Part shown: positions 11,245 to 21,057 of the stretch, in pieces | Layout of the letters: each line of letters opens with the position of its first letter | How positions within the stretch are numbered: position 1 is the first letter of the stretch | Assembly: GCA_037176885.1 (NCBI GenBank) | Contig: JAWWNJ010000005.1 | Span: 2,914,001-2,978,000, forward strand | DNA length: 64,000 nucleotides | Direction of reading: 5' to 3' | DNA from: Favolaschia claudopus | Lineage: Eukaryota; Basidiomycota; Agaricomycetes; Agaricales; Mycenaceae | Translations under genes and position numbers: made by a program | The notes under the pieces: generated by a model | The model's database searches: none | The model's input: the letters and a program-made list of their open reading frames with translations, nothing else | Told to the model about the DNA's origin: nothing

Positions 11245-13739
11245 GGGTTGGCGGGACGATAGGTGATGGAAGTTGAAGTAGAATGGTGGTACGGGCTGTT
11301 GAGCGTGGGACGTTGCAGTGATGGTTCTTAGAGGTCAGTTGGCGCTGATTGGCTGGCGTCCATGAGCCTTCATCAGTGTTCTTGATTCACTGTAACGTCG
11401 GTGAAAGGAAAGTGACGAAAAATCGATTCAAACCCTCTCTCAGCGTAAATACCAAATTTGGAGACAGATTTTCATAACATACATTCAATGGTCAAATCCA
11501 AACCCTATACTTCGGAATCTCGCTGAGCGGTTCGGATATATAAGTATCCCCACCGATGCAGACACCCGAGCCTCTTCCCATCCAATCAGCACGGTACGCA
11601 TACCGCATCTTCAATCCTCTCGTCGTGATGCATGCCACCGCGAACCATCGCAGCAGCCAAAATGATTGTCTTCGCCAATCCATCCGCTCCCCCGCAGTAA
11701 TTGGTCCGCATATCCTTAAGATGTCAGTGGTCCGGAGTCGAAGACGGTATATCTCGCACAGGGTTCGTCAAAAAGGAACGAAATTGATTTCACCGGAAAA
11801 ATGACGAGCGGTCCACAGAGCCGCAACTACGAGGGGAAGCTCATAGGTCGCCGGACCACCATGATGTCAGGGTACGATGGGAATACAAGCATTTCCCCAG
11901 CTAAGCCGACCGCTTCGAGTAGTACGCCATACCACAGTGACCCCCGTCCCTCCGGCTAACAAATCCCATACCAATGGCGAGAACGGGCAGCGCCGCAGTA
12001 TACGCCCCAGAAAGAGAACACACCGAGAAACATATTCCGCCGCATCCGCAGAGCAGCCCTCACAATCCCGGCGAATCTTGAGGCCAAATATGTCGCGCGC
12101 CACCGGCTAACGTGTCGCGGGTACAGGATGTTGAAAGGAGACGCAGCTGTTTCGGGAGTAGCAGCATCTAACATAGAGAAACGTATCCCGGGGTACCCGT
12201 TCAAGGAGACGCCTCCGCTCCGAGAACAAAAAGTGGAAACGAGTGAGGTGGTGACAGCACAGCCACCGCAAGGAAGGTACGCATGTGTGAGCAAAATTCT
12301 GCAAAGGCTGAAATGCGTCCGCATTCCGGAACGAAGCGTACAGGTCCATGGAGTCGCAGACATTGCGCCAGAAGAGATTGGAACGGCCTCCCTCCGAGTC
12401 TGACGGAAATGAGACCGCGACATGGTCATACGATAAAAAGTCTCGTAGGCACGAGCCCGAGCATCATGGGAGAGAGGATTCCGCCACGAGAGAGGTGGCT
12501 GGCGAGCGGCATGAGCCTTTACATGGGAGAGGGCTCGTTGTCTGCTTTCTGCACACCATTCGGCACCGTCATGCCCCTGCCTCCCAAACAAAAAATATGG
12601 AAAGCCGGAGCCAATACTTATTCATGGAATCAGGATGGAAAAGACGAAAGATAAGGGGAAATCTTACCATGCATGATACAAGACATTGAATCGTCTCAAT
12701 TTGTCCCAGCGCACTAGCGTTGTGCAGACAAGGCCCTCGATACGCAGAAGAGACCAGTTGTGTGAGATCGTCACCGTGGGAATTGATAATCAACACAAAC
12801 AAACAACCACTTTGACCAAAACTTTCATCAAGGCAGCCGCAGGTCCACTGTCCGGTCGAAACAACCTCAACAACTGCAACTCAAATGGGCAGTTCTGCTC
12901 TTCCTGACTCAGATATCGGATTTTCTCGTCAAAAGTTTTGAAAATCTGCCACTGGCAGTGCCAGAACTGGACAGTGATGATTGTCTTCGGATTTCTCTTG
13001 AAGAATCTCTTGTCTCTCGCCACTTGCACTTGCTGGCCATACCCTTGAATCTCTGTCACTGATCATGGACTCTACGGAACGAAAACCGAAACAAACTCAC
13101 CGCGGTGTCTCCAATCTCAGTAAGCAGTACCGTACTTGAATAGCCTCCTCTATCTGTGCGTTGTCTTTCGCGTTCAAATGACTGTGGTCTCTGAAACCGG
13201 CACGTTGCCCGAGTTGTTTGGCCGCACACCTTGACAGACAGAGCTGTGCCACCGGTAGCTGTCAAGCCACCGAGAATAGCCTGAGGACGGTGAGAAAGTG
13301 AGCATTTCCATAAATTTATTCTTGATACGATACGAGATAACTTCAAGTTAAGCTTTTATCTCAGTGCATCGATACTCTGCGGTCGCGGACTCGGACGGAA
13401 TATAATCGCAGGTGGTGGGCAAGCTTTCGGCCATGCAACAATCAAGTCGCACGAATGCAGCATCCAGTCTCTTCATAGCATTTTGCAACCTGTGCAGAGG
13501 GAAGAGCTGTGTTTGATACTTCCTAATGATCATACCTTCCCGCGAACCTACTATTTAATCAACAGCCTGACATGAAACTTGGCCTTCCGCGAAGCCACCT
13601 CGAGGCCCCAAGGTTTCGTAACTCAATCCCAGACCGAGGTTGCTCTCAGGCTCCGTGTGCCGCCCTTTTGTGAATAGGCTCGTTCAGCCAGTCTGCGTCA
13701 AGAGTTTGGAGTGCTTGATTCCGCTGTACTGTGTTTACC
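11245..13739. other. gene-poor stretch with S repeat
   Basis: Apart from the S repeat at 12101-12267 I see no gene. A block at 11700-11790 recurs with changes at about 18200-18290. The last ~900 bases resemble the sequence upstream of 19034 in patches, for example CCATAAATTTA near 13310 and 18690, so the 5' flanks of the two family A genes were duplicated together with them. Confidence 0.5.
12101..12267. repeat. S repeat, copy 1
   Basis: Most diverged of five copies. Shared landmarks in order: ccggctaacgt, a cagcag run, acgtatcccggggtaccc, and gcacagccaccg. The copies lie outside the recognised genes, so this looks like an old dispersed or co-duplicated unit, not an exon. Confidence 0.55.
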
Positions 13740-15593
13740 ATGCCACCGATCCGCAGGTCGCCGTCTAGAGGTGTTCCACCTACAGCTCCTCAGGCTCGCG
13801 GAAACATCAATGGTTTCCTTCCCGAAGTCCCGCATATCGCAATTTACGGTACAGTTTAACCAGTCGTCCCACCATAACGAAACATAGTAACCTCGGCACA
13901 GGAGGAATTGGAGGATCTGGTGGTGGCGGTGGAATGCACGGTGGAGCAGGAGGCAACGGAGAAGGACCACAATTCCACATTTCCGCTCTAGAAACATCGT
14001 GGAATATTCTTGTCAAAGGAAGTAAGAATCAAATCTCGGAAAGGCTTGAACTAAACACCATCGCGATAGATGCGCACTATCACTGTGACACTCTCAACCA
14101 TATTTCCAATCCCCAAGAGCTCGTCGTACAACGAGAAGTGCCACCAAGCTTCCTTGTCCCGATTCTCCGTCACCTGGCCGAATACATCCAAGGCGACAAA
14201 GAGAAAGCGTTCTTCGTCGTGTACTGCGCTTTATTCGCTATTCTCTTGCCCGGTTCCCTGAAGCTCACGGATCGCCTTCGACTGGTACCTCTCATCGCCT
14301 TACCGTTTCTCGCTATCCCGAGCATACTTTCTCTGCACGACACAATTACCCTCGTCGATGTAGTAGGACAGCGCAGACCTATTCTTCTAGCAGTCTGGAA
14401 GAACCAAGAGGTGTGCGATGCCGGATAGGTATCTAGTCGACCCCGCTGCTACTCGCTCAACGTTCATCCTTCATAGGCCTTCACAACAAAACTGCAAGAT
14501 TTTTTCGTCAGCAATAAAGTCATCAGAAACATCATTCAATCTGAACAGTACCAGATACAAGATGCCGAATGCTCTGTCCACCGCCCTGGCAGCCATCTGG
14601 TGGCTGCCGGAACTACCCTTTTTATGGCGGCGGTTTTTTATTGCTCGCAAATTAAATGTCCCTGGTGTAACAGTCCGATACCCATTTCACAGGGCTGGAA
14701 TCTTCAAATTTTGTTCGATTGGTGAGCGCTAATTCACAGCTTGGGAGCTTCCAATGAACAGCCTCTGCAGCACGACATGTAAGCGGAGATTTTCAACATC
14801 TAATGCGAACTCTGCAATGACCGAAAATCTGGTCTCCGAGGACGCGTCTCCGTCCACGCCTGCATCGGTTGGCCCCAACTTCGATCAACCTCCCCAGCGG
14901 ACAAATGAGCCAACTGGGAGGAGCCGTGCTGCTTCTGACCTTTTCCTACTAAAATTTGTGCACCTACTGTTGTCACCTGAGCAAGTCGGTGCGTTTTCAA
15001 CCCTGGAAACGTGGTTGTAAACTCACGGGTGTAACCTTAGAAAAAGACATTCCAAATTCGGTTGAAGAAGATGCTAGTGTTGAAGAGGAAGTTTTCACTG
15101 CGTTGAATGGGTCAGACCAGACAGAATCTCGACGAGAAGACCCCAGTCCTGCACCAGACAATTCCGCCCAGGGGACTCGCCATCAACAGGAAGCTCGACC
15201 AGGAGCAGATTTGCGTTCCGAACGAGATAATTCATCCCATGGAGGAGATCGCGCTCGACCGAAACGTAAGAAACATCGAGTTCCGTATTCTGGGTGCCAA
15301 GACGGCACCCACCCTCCTAGGTCCGTGCTGAGCAACTTGGGTCAACAACATGGATACCCCGTGACGTACGAAGAATCAAGTCGCGGAGCTTTGGACTCAC
15401 CAACTTGGAGCAGCGTAGTTTTTGGTGAGTTCACGGATTTACCCTCCGGTAGTGTCTGTCGCGAAACGATAATTCTGAAACATTTACAGTCAATGGAATC
15501 GAATATGGCCGTGGAACTGGTCCTAAACGAGGTGCTGCGAGAGACAAGGCAGCTACTGCGGCCCTGCATGCTCTCGGGATTGCAGCAGTATGA
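13740..15593 (+). CDS. family A protein: Gly-rich, ubiquitin-like, Zn ribbon, dsRBD (copy A1)
   Basis: Seven exons: 13740-13848, 13902-14021, 14070-14410, 14477-14721, 14771-14988, 15041-15424, 15490-15593. All phases close to 506 aa. Domain order: a 36-residue basic N-terminus; a 40-residue glycine-rich exon (GGIGGSGGGGGMHGG ending GPQFHISALETSWNILVKG); two hydrophobic segments (AFFVVYCALFAILL and LVPLIALPFLAIPSILSL); a ubiquitin-like domain of the type found in agaricomycete NLR-like proteins (starts TITLVDVVGQRRPILLAVW, ends LVAAGTTLFMAAVFY); a CPWC..CTTC zinc ribbon; an acidic linker; and a C-terminal double-stranded-RNA-binding domain (LSNLGQQHGYPVTYEE, VNGIEYGRGTGPKRGAARDK, AALHALGI). 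Inference: a possibly membrane-associated dsRNA-binding protein. No enzyme domain is seen and the function is unknown. Confidence 0.8.
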
Positions 15594-18500
15594 TTAAGTA
15601 TTGCGGTAATTCTACACAGATTCGGGTCCATACTCCCTAGTAGCCCGCAGCTGCTACACAATTAAGTAATGTGGACAAAAGTCCTATGTTTTGCATCACC
15701 TACACATTTAAACCTTCGTTGCATCGCATCCTCTGCCCTTCAATCTGCAGCAGAGAATTCCTCGACAGGGCTGCTAGCAATGCATTTTTGGGGCCCGAGC
15801 TAAATAGCGCTGGACACACCGAACAATACAAGCCGCTTAGAGAAAAAAGCGGGCAGTGATTTGTTGCATAGTGAGTTGGATAGATTCAGTACCCTGGGCA
15901 GGAGGTGCCTCCAAGCCACTATTTAAATTAATGGATGGAAGCGCGTCGCCGGGTACTCCCCGGCTAATTGTCTCCAACCCAACTTCGCCAACAAGCATCG
16001 CAGCAGACTTCTCCATATAAAGATTACACACCGGGGCGTATATCCCGCCCCTCCGCCACACTGTTCTCCATGGCCGAAATCCAAAGAAATTCAAGACACG
16101 CACCCACGCCGACGCAGCATGACCTGCATCCATCATGCATGCGAGGCAGCATCGCCGAAGCCACCGAAAAGGCGGACTTGATATCATTTCGTCAAATCTC
16201 AAACTCGATCCGCATGCATACGATCGACGTACATGGATCACGGAGAGCTGTCAAATGGAAGAAAAGAATAATGAACGGTGGTCCGTGCAGTGAGGAACCA
16301 CTTTCATGAAAATAAGTAGAATCCGTCCGCAATAGAATCGACCAGCGAAACTCAGCTGCGAAAGCTCAAGGCCTGGGCGAGGGCAGCAGGACGAATCGTC
16401 GTACTGAGGCTCAAGGACGCACAGGAGACCGTGGTGAGGTACCCGTATTGTCCGCGAGCTGCTGGTGCCGAGACAGAACGACAATCGGAGAATGTGAGAC
16501 GAGTCAGCCTCGTTGTTCTTGAGGAAAGCGGAGAAGGGCTGCGTCTGCTGAAGCCGCACCCCTCCGGCTACCTCTTCCCCGCCCAACAACCGCAACCAGC
16601 AGCGCAGCAGCCTCCACAGTGAATAAATAACACAACAAAGAACACATCCGTCCCGTCCGCAAGAACAGCCTTGTCATCCCACCAGCTGCGAAGCAAAACG
16701 TCTGGAATCCCGCCGGCTAACGTATCCCGGGCACCATACGCGCAAGAACGCCAGAGCCGCATCGGGAGCAGCAGCGCCGCATACAAAGGGACGTATCCCG
16801 GGGCATCCGCTGACCGATGCGCAGCTGCGTGGAGGTGGGGAGGCGAAAGTGTCAAAGGCGAGATAGCACAGCCACCGCTGGAGAGGGTCTGCAGCTACGG
16901 CAAAGTGAATTCCTCTGGGCAACACTGCGCGTAACAGACCAGTGGCACAATCGTGCATGCACCCCGCGTCCCTGAAGACACGATTGGTGATCCCAAGCCA
17001 GACGACCGTACGTGGCATGACGAATCTTTACCCTCCTCGCTGCTCGCCTGCCATCCGGCGATGAAACGAAAGCACATATCCCAATCCCGCTCAGTATGTA
17101 CCAAAGATACCACCAGTGCCGAGGGTTTAAATATTTCCACTTGAGTATCCAGCTTGAGGCGGTGTCCACACCGAAAGGAGGGCCCTGCAAAAAAGCGATA
17201 CGCAGTCAGCTTGATTAGAGGAACCAGAGATAAGAGAAATCGAGAACAAGGCGATCGGAGATTCAAAAGAAGGCAGCGCGAGCAATGGGGAAGGAAATGA
17301 GAGACGACACGCACCATCCGAGATGAATCTGTTCTTCACCATCATACGCGATTGTCCCGCGATACCAGAAAACGTCGTATCGCTGCGGGCGGTGTCGCCA
17401 CTACTTATGAGGAGCTGAGACGGGAACGTTAGCAAAGTATAGGGTTGATGAGGATTGGACATCGATGCCTGAAGTTTTTCCTACATACATATCGGCATTA
17501 TTGCCTCGTGAGTCGCATTAGTAGCTCTAGAGAATATCATCTTCGTTCTACGGTCGCCTCGCGGGAGATTTGCGTTGAGAGGGAATGCTTCCAAGTCGTC
17601 CTTCATTCGCGGAAGATTCAGGAGTCGAAATTTTCAGCGACGTAGCCTGTTTCCGTCTCCGCAATGGTATATCTGTATGTGAATGGCTATAAGCGAATGG
17701 TGAAAGCAAGAGAGAGGAAGATGAGGCGGAAGTGGCCGGCCGAGCACGGGACGGCGACATGAAAGGAAGAGCGCACCCCCAAGAAGAAATCGAGCCATGT
17801 ACGCACAGATAGAGTAGCTATAATGCTAACCCCGCCCGAGTTGAAGACCGGGAGAGCCATTCCGAATTGTGGGGGTAAGCGGGGAAACGACGGTAAAGAC
17901 GGCTTCGTTGTCTGAAGGGATGGCAAAAGTCAGTCAACGAAGAAAAAAGGATACAAATTGCGCGGGAAAATAGGGAAAGGAGGGATTTGAGGAAAGTAAA
18001 AGCAGCCGCGGAAAGCGCAATGTAAATCAATTGAAGAGAAGAAATCATAGAGAGAACGAAAGTAAGCGTACCGCAATCCGATGGGCCTCTCGTCGCAATC
18101 CATACCCCCCCAAAATCGCCGTTCCGTCGCAGCAGCCAAAGTAGCTCTTGTCTCCTCTCGATTGTCTACTTATTCGCTCCCTCTTTGAATCTAGTCTACA
18201 TCTCCATGAGATGTCAGTAGTTCCGAGATGAAGACGGCATACCTTGTATAAGACTTGCCAAAAAGGTAGTCGGAAGACGAGCGTTTTACCGCCAGTATCC
18301 CCAGCTACTAGATCGGCAGCTTTGCGTAGTCCGCGATACGATACCCTTGAGGTTCGAAAGCACTCAGCAGAAGCATTTCAGGCAAATTTCGGGTTGCACG
18401 TCGAGGTTGATGGGAAACTTCTGGGAAAGATGGCAAATCAACAAATGTAAATAAGTACGCTCTTCAATCTTGCCTCCGACAATGATGTAAGTATTCATTC

Positions 18501-19033
18501 TCCTCGAATTACTTGGCTACGTTCTGGAGCTCAGTGAAGCTCGACATCTTCAACACATGCTCTTTCTGAACCGACGGCCGCAACTCTCCCGCTTCCAAAA
18601 TTGCCCGGTCATCTTTCGGACAATTTTCTCAGAATTCCGTTGACTTACAGTTGGACTCTAGATCTCCGTGAACAACGCTCTCCATAAATTTAGATCGTGA
18701 ATCAGACGAGTATGGTATACGTTCACTAGTATCGAGTTCAGCTTGTTCTCGTTTCAGTGATGATTCTCGGCGACTTTTCTCGGGCAAGACCAATCAGTCC
18801 TCGAGCTACAGCACTCGACTTGGAGAGGTTGCCGATGCGAAGCTGTTCTAGTACTTATCGCCTCTTGACATGACACGGGAATTTGCCTGGTGGCAGAGGC
18901 CTTTTATAAGTGAAACGTCAGATTCAAACTCAGTTTCCCCCGCTCTGTGACCGCTCCACTCATTGCTCTCATTCGCTAGTTGGCTGCCCAACGTCCGAAT
19001 TGCTATTGCTTGATTCCGCCGCACTCTGTTTGC
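15594..19033. other. gene-poor stretch between A1 and A2
   Basis: Contains one S repeat (16706-16874). Several minus-strand open frames at 16.8-18.1 kb share only donor-like GTGCGT strings with other blocks and show no domain. A plus-strand frame near 18244-18450 (ending HVEVDGKLLGKMANQQM) is protein-like but short and unsupported. Confidence 0.45.
16706..16874. repeat. S repeat, copy 2
   Basis: Carries cccgccggctaacgtatc, gcagcagcgccgcatacaaa, gacgtatcccggggcatcc and gcacagccaccg in the S order. It lies between the two family A genes. The minus strand can be read as PGYVPLYAALLL, with equivalents in other copies. Confidence 0.6.
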
Positions 19034-21057
19034 ATGCCATCGACCCATACGAACCGTAGGTCTGAAGATCCGCCGCCACCTGAGCCTCAAGCTCGTGGGG
19101 ACATGGATGGTTTTTTCTCAGGCGGAGCGCATGCAACGATTATCGGTGCGATTCTATCTATTATTCCGTATAATTTCACCGCCGCATGCTGAATGCCAGC
19201 CAGGTGGAACCGGCGGTTCCGGCGGCGCGAGTACACTCCAGGGCGGTACAGGAGGAATTGGAGAAGGTCCGCAATTTCACATGTCGGCTGTAGAGACTTC
19301 GTGGAACATCCTCGTCAACGGAAGTGAGTTCTGCTCTCTAGAAACTTGCCCGATCTCACCTGAAAGAAATATCAAACTCAAACATACTAACTATTGTCGC
19401 GACAGACGCATCCTATCATTATAATTCATTATCCGATCATGATGTACGTGCTCTCATGCAACGAAAAGCGACAAGAAACTCCATTATCCGTCTTCTGCGT
19501 CTATTCTCGGAATACATTCGCGGCGACAGGGAGAAGGCGCTGTTTGTCTCGTATTGCATTTTATCTGCAGTACTTTTCCCCGGTTCCCTCAGTGTCATGA
19601 ATCGCCTGCGCCTTGTACCTATTATCATTTTGCCGTTTCTCGTGGTCCCCCGCCTGCTTGCTCTGTGCGACACCTTCATCCTTGTCGATGTAATGGGACA
19701 GCGCAGGCCAGTCTTCCTAGATGTATGGGAAAATCGAGAGGTGGGTGATACCTGTTCGGGATTCCTTGACACCACTGTTACTGGCTAACTAATCTTTGCT
19801 TATAGGTCTTCGTGGCAAAACTGCAAGAGTTCTTCGGCAGCAATGAAGTGATCATGAACATTGTTCAATCTCAACAGTACCAAATACAAGATGCGGAATA
19901 CTGTGTTCACCGCCCTGGAAGCGGTCTGGTGGCTCCCGGGACTACCCTTTTCATGGCGGCCCTTTTCCATCGCTCGCAAATGACATGCCCCTGGTGTAAC
20001 ATTCAAGTACCCATTTCACCGGGCTGGAATCTTCAAATTTTGTTCGATTGGTGAGACTTGGATTTCACAGTTTGAGGACTTCCAATGACCAGACCTCCGT
20101 AGCACGGCATGTAAGCGAAGATTTTCAACATCTAATGTGAACTCTTCAATGCCCGAAGATTCGGATTCAGACAAAGCGTGTCCGTCCACGCCTGCCTCGG
20201 TTGACCCCACCTCGGATCAACCTCCCCATGGGTCGAACGAGTCATTTAAGAGTCTCACCTCCAACCTTTCCCTATTGAAATTTGTGCACCTACTGTTGTC
20301 ACCTGAGAGAGTCGGTACGTTGTTCCCTCTTGCAAAATCTTTGTAAGCTCATAATTAAAAGATGAAAAAGAGATGCCGAATTCGGTTCAAGAAGATGCTA
20401 GTGTTGAAGAAGAAGCTTTTGATGCGTTGAACGAGTCGGACCAGACCGAAGAAATCCGACAAGAAGAAGTTCCAAGTCCTCAAGCAGACGATTTAGACCA
20501 GAGAGATCGCGATCCCAGTCCTAATTCAGACAATTTGGACCAGAGAGCTCGTGGCCCTGGTCCCGGACCAAACATATCAGACCAGAGAGCTCGTGGCCCC
20601 CGTCCTGAGCCAAACAATTCGGACCAGAGAGCTCGTGTGCCCCGTGCCAGACCAGGCAAATCAGACCAGAGAGCTCGTGTCCTTCGTCCTGAGCCAGACA
20701 ATTCGGACCTGAGTGCTCGTGGCCCCCGCCCCAGACCAGACAGATCAGACCCGATAGATCGTCTTGGGCTGGATCCTGAAGTTCGGCACGGCCTACTCCC
20801 TCCAAAGCTTGTTTTGGAGAACAGGGTTACAGAAGATGGATACGCCTTGAAATTTGAGGATTCAATTACAGGGCCGGCGCGCAGAACCAGTGTATTCTCT
20901 AGTGAGTTCACATAATTTACCCCTGAGGTGTTTGCGAAGCAATAATTCTCAAACGTCTCCAGTAAATGGCAACGAAATTGGCATCGGAACTGGTGACACC
21001 CGACGAGCTGCGAGAAAGGACGCCGTTAGGGGAGCCTTACAAGCTCTCGGGATTTAG
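19034..21057 (+). CDS. family A protein: Gly-rich, ubiquitin-like, Zn ribbon, dsRBD (copy A2)
   Basis: Seven exons: 19034-19145, 19204-19323, 19406-19740, 19806-20050, 20103-20314, 20371-20901, 20963-21057. Phases close to 549 aa. Same architecture as A1: glycine-rich exon of exactly 120 nt (GGTGGSGGASTLQGG, GEGPQFHMSAVETSWNILVN), two hydrophobic segments (ALFVSYCILSAVLF; LVPIIILPFLVV), ubiquitin-like domain (FILVDVMGQRRPVFLDVW to LVAPGTTLFMAALF; this part of exon 4 matches A1 in length, 245 nt), CPWC..CTAC ribbon, and dsRNA-binding domain (KLVLENRVTEDGYALKF, INGNEIGIGTGDTRRAARKD, ALQALGI). The linker is expanded by seven 14-residue repeats encoded by a 42-bp minisatellite. It is a tandem duplicate of A1 (start-to-start 5,294 bp). 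The dsRBD is somewhat diverged from A1, so RNA affinity may differ. Confidence 0.8.
20496..20789 (+). repeat. 42-bp coding minisatellite, seven units
   Basis: Units begin at 20496, 20538, 20580, 20622, 20664, 20706 and 20748, a strict 42-bp period. Each encodes 14 residues of the type DQRARGPRPEPNNS; the outer units are most diverged. The array lies wholly inside exon 6 of copy A2, and A1 has only an unexpanded equivalent. Confidence 0.9.

Noticed and set aside
20480..20911. Minus-strand frame over the minisatellite
   Set aside because: An open antisense frame is expected over a 42-bp repeat; the plus strand is the coding strand by splice and domain evidence.
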